The notes below the pieces were generated by a model. The model was not told where the DNA came from, ran no database searches, and saw only the letters and a program-made list of their open reading frames with translations. Shown here in pieces: positions 1 through 10,991 of a stretch of 64,000 nucleotides of DNA. How positions within the stretch are numbered: position 1 is the stretch's first letter; the number at the start of each line of letters is the position of its first letter. The stretch lies in the NCBI GenBank assembly GCA_918026815.1, contig CAKJVC010000107.1, forward strand, positions 186,001 through 250,000, written 5' to 3'. The position numbers and the translations under genes were made by a program. The DNA is from Chalara sp. BL73 (lineage: Eukaryota; Ascomycota; Leotiomycetes; Helotiales).

Positions 1-261
1 TAGCGCAGTGACCTTGGTACCTTTTGTGTACCCTATTTTAAGTGATGACAACATGAGTCTTCACAACACCTTCGTCAATTTCAGGCTCAGCGAGACGATC
101 ATGTGATTGGCATCAGAAGAACCTGAAGGAGGTGAGCTAATTCTTTGCACAATACAAAAAGTCATAAACATTTCAGTGAGACGGCGATTGGCATGCCATT
201 GTAAGAGCTTGGAGAGAGTAGACAGCAGTTTGTTATTGATCTTAAACCTTCAATTGCGAAC

Positions 262-2073
262 TTAAGCAACACCAGCAGACGCCTCGATAAAAAGCTTCTC
301 CCTCCGCAAGAACATCGATGACACAAGACACAACACACCAGCTGTAATTACTAGGACATAAGTTTTACCAATAGCCTGGACGATTATCTTTACTGTATTG
401 TCTCTAATATTGCTCCAAATGGCCAAACAGATCGCTCTGGGAACCTGCGATAGCACCACGAACTTCAGAGGAGGGGAATCCCAGAGGATAGAGAATTTTG
501 CTGAGGTCACGAAAAGCCATATTCTGCAACACCGCGCCAGAGACAGCGAGGGCAATAACTAAACCTCCGATCTGAGCTACGTTGATGTATGCGATTGCCG
601 CCGGTACTCTGTCTGGCTGAACCTTGGCAGAAGCCACGTTATAGCCTGATTGTGCGGTGAGACCAGCACCAATGGCGATAAGAACTGTGAAACCGTAGAT
701 AGCTGATATCGAAGTTGTAGCTTTGACAGTGAACATGAGAGAGCCGCCTATGAGAATGAAGACGCCACCAATGGCGAAAATTAGAATGTAGTATCCTACA
801 AGCGGCAAGACGGAGCCGGAGCCCAATATGAAAAGGCTGAGAATACAAATGAATGGCAAGAGTCATACGGCGGCTTCAAGTCCAGTGTCGCCACGTGAGA
901 ACTGGAACATGACAGGAACGTAGTACATAGTAACAAACATCGAAGTTGAGGTACATGCTGTGGTAACGTGCAAGATAACCAAGGTTCTAGATGCAATGAA
1001 GTCAATTGGGAACAACCGACGCTCAGGAGTGGTGAAGATGGCGAAAGATTGTTGGACCATGAGGATGATCATGATCACGACACAAGTGACTAGGGTCCCA
1101 ATCGTTCGGCCAGAATCCCAAGCCCATGATACACCGCCAAATGTAAGACCAAGAACAAATGATGTGTAAAGGCCAGCGACCAAGAATGCTCCGACCCAAT
1201 CGAGTTGTTTCAACTCTTTGAGAGTTGTGATTCCAGGTTGCGGTTGAAAGGTTGGTATGGCCAGGAATGCCGGCGACAAGACTCCAAAAAGAACGAGGTT
1301 TATGTAAAAAGCCTAGGAACGACTATTAGTATTGTAAATAAGGACGGAAGTAACTGGAAATACTCACCCATCTCCATGTAGCACTCGAATCGGCAAATGC
1401 ACCACCAACAATAGGACCCAAATTGTTCCTGTTCCCCAAACGACCCCAGTGCCACCCATATACAGTGGTCGCTCTCGGGCTGTGGTATTGATCGCAACCA
1501 GGTTCAACATGCCAAGGTACATTCCTGCTCCACCAGCACCAGCAATTACTCGTCCTATGATGAGAGCGTTCATGTTGGGGGTTGCACCGCAGACGGCACT
1601 TCCGATGGTGAAGACTGTGACACTTCCGACATGGAGCCATTTCACATTGAACATTCCGTATCCTCTTCCTCTGAAGGGACCTGTTAGCTTCCCCCTCCTT
1701 CCTGGCGACGTTTAAGCAACTTACAAAGTCAAGATCAAAGCAACTGATCCCAAGGGGAATCCCGTACCCACCCAAGCCAACTGCGAGACGTCTCCATAAG
1801 TTTCCACAATCGCGCCTTGGATATCCGCCGCAATGGTATTATCCAAACCGTACAAAAAAAAATCGCTAAGTAGAGGCCGGCACAGACGAAGATCCATTTC
1901 CATCCTTGCACCACCCTCGTCTCTGGTTCGGTGCTTGCGGACTCCAATACGATTTGACCTCTCTCCAGCTCCTTTTCGGATCCATCATTGATCGACTTGA
2001 CTGGCGTTGAATCCCCAGCCGTCTTGTCAACAATGGACGGATTTTCTGACGGGAGACTTGATGCGGCCGACAT
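262..2073 (-). pseudogene. Broken MFS multidrug/toxin efflux transporter (DHA14-like)
   Basis: Reading from 2073 downwards, the fragments give a 14-TM-type drug:H+ antiporter: an acidic cytosolic N-terminus, then TM segments with the family motifs LDNTIAADIQ, GRVIAGAGGAG and GPIVGGAFA. Two normal introns can be placed (1671-1724, and one ending near 1316). The frame is broken several times. A 9-T run (1854-1862) slips the frame inside TM1. One base is missing near 1425, just before the GPIVGG motif. TGA at 863-865 stands where an Arg (AAVRLLPF) is expected. The frame shifts again at about 405-435. An intact copy would be about 550-570 aa. No single lesion can be explained by splicing. Either this is a real pseudogene or the assembly is poor here, but the neighbouring regulator is damaged too, which favours real decay. 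Confidence 0.85.
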
Positions 2074-3710
2074 TGTATTCGATTTGGCAGATGTGACAAC
2101 GGGAATCGAGGGTAAGTAACAAGGAACGTGTATGAGAGTTTGACTCTCGAGAATATGGTTGCTAGCTTCCGCTAACCATATATCATCGGGGGATACCCTG
2201 GGGAGGCGGAGAGGTGCATCGATCGTAAGAGTTATAGGAAATTTGGGGTACGGTATTACTAAATAGTCATGGATAGTAAATTATTATCTAGTACCGCACT
2301 GGAACATATCTCATCCACGCGTTATCGGGTTTACTCTGGCTGGTGAGGACGCACATCGGGCGTAAGAATTCAGAGAAGTTTACATTGTGACTAATAAGTG
2401 TCGGGGATGATATATTAATGTAAGACACGAAGCTGAGATATGCGCCTCAGTTCGCGCACAGAACACAACCCAACGGCACGTGATCGGGTTTATATTCGGC
2501 TCGGTGGAGACTTGTATCAGGTGTAAGAGCCGTGGAGGCTGATTGGAAGTCCGCGATAGGAATGGTGGAAGATGAATGACAAATTCAGGGATGCGGTTAA
2601 AACCACGCCATTATTGATTAAATCGACTAAATCGACACTCCCAGCCCTGCCCCTTTCTGGCGAGCCGAAGAGGCGCATCGGGAGTAAAAGTTATGGAAGT
2701 AGAAGCACCAATAGCTGGAGTTATTTATCACTCACTAATCTCTTGCTTCAAATCCAATCTTGGGTCAAAACCACTAATTCAACCAAGTTCCTTCTTGATA
2801 TTCAGATCCATGCAATATCAATTTCAGTACCTACTTTACAACTCGAAACGTTACAACTCGAATTCAATCCTGTTGCGTTGACCTGATCGATCGCATCCGG
2901 AGCATCTGCCAGATTTCTTGTTAGAACTTGTGCCTAAATGGCGAATGCAGACTCCGGCGATGAAGCTTCCCTCTCTGAAGTCGACGAGGTAAACAGCAAA
3001 ACCTCATTCCCTAGCAATATCGGGAGATAATGTGGAATGACGGGTATGCCGCTAAGTTGTGGAAACCTATCCAATGGTCAATAATTACAAGGAACATATC
3101 CGTCCTGGCAAAACAGCGATACAACCAGGAGAGGCAGAAGTTAGTGAGGCACTTATGGTCATGAAGATCGAGGATGAACGTCTGCGGTTGGAACACATAT
3201 TTTGGAGTGCTTCTTCCTGGCAAAGCTGAAGCTGCAAGTATATGACATCGGGGTCGTATACGTTACAGCAGAGCCACAAGTTTCAGGCTCTATAGGTTCA
3301 ATTCCAGCCTTCTTTTGCTCTTTGCTACTGCTGAATAAACAATAACCAAGTCAACCTAGCATTAAAGAAGTATCTGCGTCCCAAATTTCAACCGCAAACT
3401 TAACATCAATTGTAAGATTAGGACAACTTATCCTGACCTTGCCATGCAGCCCAGCTTCCTCTATATCAGCTCCTGAGCGAATAATTTCATAGGTCCCCCC
3501 CCCCCCGCTAGCAGAGTTGCGCACCTTCGGCACTCATATTTGTATGATTCCTGTCACGTGGGAGCAAGATTTTTTCTGCTGGTGATATTTTTATCAAGTA
3601 ATGGGTAATTCGTGAAAGCGATCTTCAGGGGCCGCAGCAGGCACTTGGGAGATATACGGCCGTAGTGTTGGATTACTGGATACCGGTTACAGGAAAGAGG
3701 ACCGCGTTCT
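2074..3710. other. Intergenic stretch with diverged repeats, no supported gene
   Basis: This 1.6 kb contains the diverged repeat described separately, a 12-C homopolymer at 3495-3506, and short open frames without recognisable domains. An acidic start-like peptide (MANADSGDEASLSEVDE) begins at 2938 and runs into a possible donor (GAG|GTAAAC), but no continuation could be joined to it. It may be the remnant of a first exon. Confidence 0.5.
2200..2705 (+). repeat. Four diverged copies of a GCATCGGG..GTAAGAGTT motif
   Basis: A motif of about 35 bp, roughly GGCGGAGARG then GCATCGGGMGTAAGAGTTA, recurs on the same strand. The GTAAG core lies near 2225, 2362, 2523 and 2684, so spacing is 137, 161 and 161 bp. 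The second and third copies are also preceded by a shared ATCGGGTTTA block. The copies differ at many positions, so this is an old tandem or interspersed array rather than a recent satellite. It lies just upstream of the broken MFS gene. No coding sense was found in it. Confidence 0.45.
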
Positions 3711-4127
3711 TGCAAGTTAATGGTGATGGGTGCTGCAAGACCTTTACAAATGGTGTTGAGATCTATTGAACCCGAACGGGTTAAGGTAGGAGCGAAGGCA
3801 GCGTTGAAGAAGGCTGGCCTTGGGGAACGATTAATGGTTGATTGTAGTCACGGAAACTCACTAAAGAATCACAAGAACCAATTCAAGGTTTCGACCGTTT
3901 TGGTTGAATAAATTTCGAAGGGAGATGGCGCTAGTATGGGTGGTATGACTGAGACAATATCAACGAAGGCTTGTTGAATTGCTCGGCATATGGTAACGTT
4001 GCTAAACCTTTGTAGGCAGCTAGAAAGTACCAAAGAGGTCAAATCAGGTCTGAACTACGGTGTCAGTATCACCGATGCATGTATCGGTTGGGAAGGTGCC
4101 GGATCGGTTCTCTCGAGATGCTCGTAA
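3711..4127 (+). pseudogene. Remnant of a DAHP synthase (shikimate pathway)
   Basis: Two C-terminal signature blocks of the class I 3-deoxy-D-arabino-heptulosonate 7-phosphate synthase family are readable. One is MVDCSHGNSLKNHKNQ, coded at about 3832-3885. The other is YGVSITDACIGWEG, coded at about 4056-4097. In the family these carry metal- and phosphate-binding residues close to the C-terminus. The first block sits in an open frame starting near 3720 and stopping at 3909. The second is in another frame, with stops between them. No N-terminal two thirds of the enzyme was found upstream. It is therefore a truncated, frame-broken scrap and cannot be a working enzyme. It probably came from a duplicate of the housekeeping gene. 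Confidence 0.8.
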
Positions 4128-4285
4128 CAGCTGTCGCCCAATGCCGTGAGAACTTAAAGGGCCGAAATGGAAATTAGCTGCACGGAAAGATACATAATTC
4201 AAATTTTGACAACTCTGAACTTGGATCAAGAATTACAATCATTCCTAAATCCTCAAAACCTATCATTACGAAAATTGCTATTAAA

Positions 4286-6349
4286 CTACCACATCTCCGT
4301 TTCATATGTTGCATCGGGATTGAAAAGTCCATCTCTCACTATATTCGCAAATTTCCATTCCACAAACTTTGCTTCGCTTGTTGTGGACAAATCATTGTTA
4401 AATAGGTCCTTTATTGGCTGTAGCGGAGCTATGGCTGAGAAGTCAAAATATGGAGTCATACTTACACTGCTCAAGGACGACTCCCTAGCGGATGTTGATC
4501 CAGATGTTGGCAGGAGAGCTTTCTTTAGCCGGACGTGAATTGCTTTCAAGACGCCCAAGGCGGCTTTAGCCATAGCGTTCCGATCTCCCATCACATTGAA
4601 ACGCTCCATTGCTCATTCAAAATGCTGGAGAGAATCGTCCAATTCATCTCTGTTTTCAGAGGGATACAGAATGTATATTGTAGCTATAAGAATAATAGCA
4701 TCGAATGTGCGTAGCACTAAACAGAACATCTTACAACGCGTCGAGGCAAGGAGATTGAACAAGGTTTGTTGGGCATCTAGAACTTCGTGGCCAGCTTTCA
4801 ATGCTAGATTTCTGCTAGAAGAGTTTGTGAATATATATGGGCGGTGGAGAGCCATTAACGCGAATGCGGCGTTACTCTGGAGGTTGGAACGAGCATGCGG
4901 TAGCCAGTGGCAGTCGGAGTGATCATCGAATGTTGTATCTGGATTGTGTGCTCGGAAGTACGGGGGGCAGTATAATGAGATTTGGTTGATTTGTCTATGC
5001 ATTTTCTCAACTTTTACAAAATTGGGCCGATTGCCTCTTTCTCTAGGATTGAGATATCCCACAGAGGAGCAGATAGCTCGGATGTCCAGAGAAGAGTAGA
5101 TAGAGGTGTTGGCGGATCTGACACAGTGCATAGAACAGGAGCTCCTTTTCGGCGATTTTTGGGAATAGGGGCATCAATAGGGAAGGGTGGTTTTCCATCT
5201 CGACGACCGATTATGGTTGGACGTCCAAGGAGCATAGCCATGTCAATATCCCACCACGAGAGTATCAGCCAGACCCTCCTCCTCAGCTGCTCAATCCACC
5301 GATTCTCCAAGACGTCCTCTGGTTTCTCGCTGGGCTGCTCGCATTCGATCATACTCCTCTGTAGACCTATCTCTTGAGCATCCCGGATTGTTTGCGACAG
5401 AGAATGCCAACTCTCGGGTACCATCCCGTAATTTTTGAGGAAAGCTGTGCGTAGAAAGCCCGCCTGAACTGTAACCAACGTGGCATAACGCTTTCCCAGT
5501 AAAGCCATAACTGAAATATCAGACTGACTATATTCACTTGCTACATCATCAAATGACATACCAACAGCATATTTCAAAGAGTCTAGGCTGGGGTCGTATT
5601 CTAGTGGCTGGAACTGCAGTGCAAGAGCTAGGCATTGAAAGAGAAGTGCGGGAATGAACTGCATATTCCCAGAGAGCTCAAGTGGCGCGTTATTGAGTGT
5701 AGAAAAGGATAAATTATTCTAGTCCTTGAGATGATCTTGGAAGGTGCCTTCATCTAATGGGTAATATTGATGATTAACTTCGCGGAAGAACGTTTTAACC
5801 AGATGTTCAACAATTAACTTTGAAGGAAGCAGCCGAATCAAGCTTTTATATTTCTCCCGTATCTCGCTATTATCTATTGCCGTCCACGTAAACTTCGATA
5901 GAAAGGAGAATGGATCCGTGTTGTAGCTCCAGATCTTTCTGAAGATCCCAAGCGTCGTGTTGCTATTGCCATTGGGCTTTGCAAAGCCAAATGCGCTAAC
6001 TTGAGCTATGAATTCTGACTCGAATTTTATGACCCCAAATGATCCTCCATCGTTGCATGATGGCGTTTGCGCTTTCTTCCAAAAGCTGCTGCTTTGTGGC
6101 GGATTAGTCCTTATAGTGGCATGCTGATTGCTTATTTCGAAAAATACAAGTAGAGCAAGGGAATGAGCGATCGCACCACATATAATTAACACCAAAAGCA
6201 GCAGCGCTCTATTCCTTTCACACCTTTTGTTTTCGTCGACTGCATTCCGTGCATGAGAATACTTTCCTATTCCTCTTGCGACGGGCCTTTAATGAACCGC
6301 AAGGCTTCGATGTCTGTTCTCTGAGGGGTGCTGTATTATCTTCTGCCAT
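4286..6349 (-). pseudogene. Decayed Zn2Cys6 fungal transcription factor
   Basis: ATG at 6349 opens a basic N-terminus leading into the first half of a Zn2Cys6 cluster (CTECSRRKQK). The second half (CDRSFPCSTC) follows after a gap that looks like the usual intron at this place, but no AG acceptor can be found before it. The downstream frames match the fungal-specific TF domain, with LVKTFFREVNHQYYPLDE, a long middle region and a C-terminal helix region ending at 4286. Lesions: in-frame TAG at 5719-5721 between HLKD and NNLS, in-frame TGA at 4613-4615 between QHFE and AMERF, and a frameshift near 5014-5045. The two stops are each one C:G to T:A change from a sense codon. It is tail-to-tail with the DAHP-synthase scrap. 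It may once have regulated the nearby transporter, but that is only inference. Confidence 0.82.
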
Positions 6350-9324
6350 TTTACTCTGTGTCATGACTCCATACAGGGCGCTGTGTTGATAATGTTGAAT
6401 CAGTTTCAAATTCCATGCGAGATAATGGACTGATAGGTTCGGCTGCACTAACTAGGGCGGAGAATACATTCGCACCAGTATCTTGTTATGGACGCCCCCT
6501 TGCCCCGCTTGAGCGTTCCAAGAGACTTTTGCGGGCGAAGCTTGCCGGCTAAAGACATCGAAGTTGCTCACCCTCAACGCCCGCTTTTAGTGTGTTAAAT
6601 GGTGATGTCTCAGGTGAGCAGTAAGCACGCTTTCCCCTTGCCCCCTTCTTTACAATGCATACATTCTCCTCTATAGCTACTTAGTTCCAAAGCGGGAAAC
6701 ACAAAGCCGGGAGTACTAAATAAAAGCAGTATTCCTGCACTCCTCCGTCCTTTCAGCCTCGACCTCACTCACCCCAAAATATCTCGACCTGTTATCCCGA
6801 GACACTTCACCCAGACCAGAATCTCTTTTTTTTGTTTTGATTTTTCAAATACACCAGAAACAATCATGGAATTAAAACTTTTATCTACAACGCTTTTACA
6901 GCCTCCTACTCCCCCAGATGCAGATAACCAACCTCCTTCATACTACTACTCCGTGAGCAACGACACTTATATCGCTGTCACTTACTGATAGCAGCATACA
7001 CACTCTCTCCAGTGTCACCAGTAGTGTACTTCACAAAAAAACCATTATCCTTAGACATGGTATTTACTGGCCTCGTTCTAGACGGCGACAATCTCATCTT
7101 GACGCTTGTCAAAGTTACGACCTTATCGTCTATAACATTCATACCAAGTAAACTCCCTTCAGTTTTACGCTCTGAATCTTTTCCTGAATAACAAATAGGA
7201 AGGTACTCTACGTAATACCACGCCCATCCAGCCCCCCTATTTTTATCCTCACTCCCATTCACATCCCTCCTACTACCTGCATTGTCGCCGCCTTCCACTT
7301 CTCTGGCACAGCGAGCATTATCAACGTCCGCGCCAAAGTCTGTCTTCACACCATGTCCCTCCACTCCGGGATTACGCACGCCTGTACCGTATTCGACTCT
7401 AAATGGTTACCTCGCCCCTAGACGGCACGGATCCACGTACGACCCCCCAGGTCACGTGGTCCGCACAACTCCCATTTCGTAGAATCTAGAGTAGAACCTA
7501 ATACAACAACAATTATTACCATATCCATCAAGAGCAAGAGTGTGGCCTACAAAGTAGAGCTACGCCTTTTGTCCGTGGAAGGTAAGACCCCGATACCAAC
7601 AAAAACTCTTGGAGATGCAGAAATTTATGAGGGAAGGAGGTTGGTAGGTGGGAATGCGGTGTTTTCGCAGGTCTATTAGCAGAGAAGGGTGCTAGCGTCA
7701 ACAAAGGATGGGAGGCTATGGGTTTTTGAAGAAGAGTCTGGGTGCGTTTTCTTTTTCTTGTACTTATTACGAGCTAATGTGATATGGAGTTGCAGTGAGC
7801 AGCTCGCGGAATGGCAAGCGTCAAAAGGCATGACTCAGTGATTAGTTCTTCAAGAGGCCTACTTTGTTGCAGATGCCGTAGGGCGAGCTAAATATCTGAC
7901 CTAAAACTTATGAGTTATTAAATACAGTACAGATATTCGATTGTGTTCCAACGGCAACTGAGTTGGTAGATGGATTTGTGGTGCCCTGTCGCCGAGATGC
8001 TGTAAATGAGAGCGACGCCTGTGAACTGGAGCTAGGACTAAAGGATTGGAAGGATGTCTGGGAAAGGAGGCCAACTATCGAACGACATCGGATAAGGCTG
8101 AGAAGGGTGGTAGACCATCCAAAGTAAATACCGAGGTTTTTTTTTTTTTTCTTTTTTTTTCAAATTGGACCGTCTGTTAGAGCAGCTGCAGGTTTGGAAG
8201 TCTTAAGAGATAGTAGGCTGGTTGTATAATGCACTCTTAAAAGGGATAACATGATCTATCGAGATATGGCAGATTTGAAGCATAATGTATTCTTATCTAG
8301 AAAGCTGGAAGCCGAGCAGCCTAGTTACCGATTTGTGTCAGAATTCGTAGGATATAACAAAACTAGAGAGGATATATTTTATCGCAAATTAAGATAAGAG
8401 CTGTACTATATCTGTTGTGTATGGTCTGGGCTACAAGAACTAGCATGGACTTGTTAATGTCAATATATCTTCAAATACTTCTCAGTCTCACCAGATCTGA
8501 CACACCTTAGTAAACCACGAAAGAAACAACTTAATACCTTATATCGAGCAATCGAAGAGGAGAAGACTTGTTCCCAAATGATACCGTTTCTACTTTCCTT
8601 GAGTACATAACCGATGCACAGAACACAGAGATCCTAAACGCCATTTGTGACTATTAGCTCCTCTAAATACGCGCTATATCTCTACCAAGAAGCTGTTAAG
8701 ACGGTATCTGCGGTAAGAGTCATGGGTGCCGTTCTAGTGGTGTCTACTGTTGCCACGGCTGTTTCTTGACAAAGGGGAAGGCGAACTTGCCGGTCTATCC
8801 TCTTGATATTTGCCATTGTCGCCATAGCCAGCACATTCAGCTGACTTCATCGAGTACTCGTATTGTAAGAACAGCTTTGCAGTATGGTGCTGCAGTCGAC
8901 GTGAGGCATACGGGTGATAGGTTCGGGGACTCGCCCAGTCATGGAATGAAGCCTTTCACTTCGTGCTTGATCATTTCGGGAGACGTCAAGGCTAGCGAGC
9001 TTACCGAGCTTTTTGCCCCAGGTTTCGCATGCCTGTTACGTGCCTTGTTGCAAACTGGCGCCAGCTTGTTAGGGATTGACGGCGTTTCAATGGCGTATCA
9101 GTGGGTATATATAAAGGTTACTCAATAGAGTAGGACTTTAGAGAATAGTATGTCATTTATATATGGTTGTTGTAGGATTTATAAAATCAATCTATGGAGC
9201 TACTGATCTGTTAATTTATTGTGTATCACTTGTCGAATTTATCACTCTACCGGTTCAACCTTTACACACGATGTTCAAATCAATTATCAAATTTGAGACA
9301 AACTTAGTAAACATCCTTTGGCTT
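6350..9324. other. 3.0 kb without a supportable gene
   Basis: Pyrimidine-rich stretches (about 6740-6865) before an ATG at 6866 look like a fungal 5' leader. The frame closes after 40 codons, or runs into a stop after a plausible 42-nt intron (donor at 6952). Open frames on both strands at 6978-7482 and on + at 8766-9128 show no domain I recognise. A poly-T run lies at 8139-8150. I see no RNA gene and no transposase. Confidence 0.4.
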
Positions 9325-10991
9325 CTAAGGAAATAGCTTAAATCCACCCGGGACACCCTTTTGGAACAAGCCCTCTGGATCATATTTCTTGCTTGCCTCC
9401 TGTAATTTTTTCTTGTTTTCTGCACCATATGAACTAATAGGGTCTTGAAAGTCCCAGGCATAATTCATGAACTTAAACTCGTTTAATGTCTTTCTCGAAG
9501 CGGCGTCTCTTTCAATCTTTTCGATCACACCTCTCATTACGCCGAGAATTTTCTCATCATCACTCTTGTTCTTCCAATAGGTCAATAGAAGCACAGAGAT
9601 CAAAGGGCCTTCCGCAGGATTGAGCCCCAAAACGTTCCCACCATTCGATGCCTGTTTCTTGAGAAGAGAAACTGGGTATGGCTGTAGAGTTAAAGAGCAG
9701 ATGAGACCTTCGAGTGGCTTTATAGGGTCGAGTGCGGCGACATATATGTTAGCTGCAGCCTGAAGTGTTGCAACATCAGCCTTCACCATTGCGTTGATAT
9801 ATGCGGTCCTATGTATCAGTTAGTCCTCGTATGGTCAATGAATTTCCAATCACGAGTCATTCGCATACCTCTGTTGATCCTTGGCATCTGAGGCTTGCTC
9901 TGAAGCGGCATCCTTTAGAGTCAACATCCGCATAGAGTTTAGAGCATCAATCTGTGGTTGAATGCCCGTAAATGGCTCAAGCACAGGTGGATTCTCAACC
10001 TCCTGCGTGTAGTATACTTGGTTCTGGCAAACAACCTGCCCGAACTGGGCAGCATAACCAATGCTAATCATAAGCTGTGTCTCGGGGGTCGCGTCTTTTT
10101 TCTTAATCTCTGTGACTAGCGCCTCTATCTGGCCTGGGAAGCTGTCTGCAAAATAGTAGACACTACCGCCCCAGAATGGACTTTGTTTGAAAGTCTTAAA
10201 GTCGTAGCGAGTGACTACACCGAAGTTATTGGAGCCGCCCCGTAATGCAATCCAGAGGTCAGAGTGCTCCTTGGCATTGGCATTCACAATGGCACCAGAG
10301 GCCAAAACAACTTCGTAATTGACAACGTTATCGCTCACAAAACCCTCCCGAGATGAGAAGAAAGAGAGACCACCTTTTGTGATGTTCAGTTAGCGGGAGT
10401 CTGTTTCAAGTAATAATTTTACAAACCTTCCAATGCTAGTCCTCCAATTCCTCCTTTTCCTGATCGACTTCCAGTTACGCCAAGTCCCGTACCATCTAGC
10501 TTGGCATAGACGTTGCTCCAGCGTTCACCAGCAGCAATCGAGATAATTCCATCCTTCTTCAGCTCGATTCCTGTTAGATTACTCAAGTCCAGAGTGATGC
10601 CATCTTGGATATTGGCACAGCCTGGAAGAGGTTGCTGTCCTGCCCCGCGAATGGCAAATCCAATATTTCCAGCAGCTATGAATGGTTTTACCAAGCTCAC
10701 AAAGGCTGAAATCTCTTCTTTGGAGGTAGGCAAGAAAATACACGCAGGACTAATCTCACTCTCCAAGGCAGAGAGGTACGACTCGTTCCGTTCGTCATAG
10801 ACTGTTGTATTTCGGAAGGCTAACTTGGTGCTTGAAAGGCCCTTCCTAAGGTGTTCAATGACTTGAGACATGGTCGGTAGAGATGGATTGCGGACAGGCA
10901 AGAAAGAGCCAGGAGGAAACGTCCAGTAAGTGGCTTTACAACAATATGGCAAGACAACTATGGCCACAAAAAGGTGCCTTAAGAGAAGCAT
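9325..10991 (-). CDS. Secreted FAD-linked oxidase (berberine-bridge-like, VAO/PCMH fold)
   Basis: Three exons (10427-10991, 9869-10373, 9325-9808) separated by 53- and 60-nt introns give 517 aa. The N-terminus is a hydrophobic signal peptide (LLLRHLFVAIVVLPYCC). Residues about 70-250 are an FAD-binding type 4 domain: the FAIRGAGQQPLPG loop, then TGSRSGKGGIGGLALEGG and the SDLWIALRGGSNNFGVVT segment. The last 40 residues hold the BBE C-terminal element (YGAENKKKLQEASKKYDPEGLFQ). In family members that bind FAD covalently, the RxxGGH loop carries a His. Here it reads RGAGQQ, so that His is absent. Such enzymes oxidise alcohols, sugars or ring systems and are common in fungal metabolite clusters. 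The P450 upstream on the same strand suggests a shared pathway. Substrate unknown. Confidence 0.9.

Noticed and set aside
6866..7482. Gene starting at ATG 6866 or on the opposite strand at 6978-7379
   Set aside because: A leader-like region precedes the ATG, but the frame stops after 40 codons or right after the only plausible intron. The minus frame has no domain and no partner exon.
8766..9128. 120-aa plus-strand open frame
   Set aside because: No domain, no intron partners and no convincing leader. It is probably chance.
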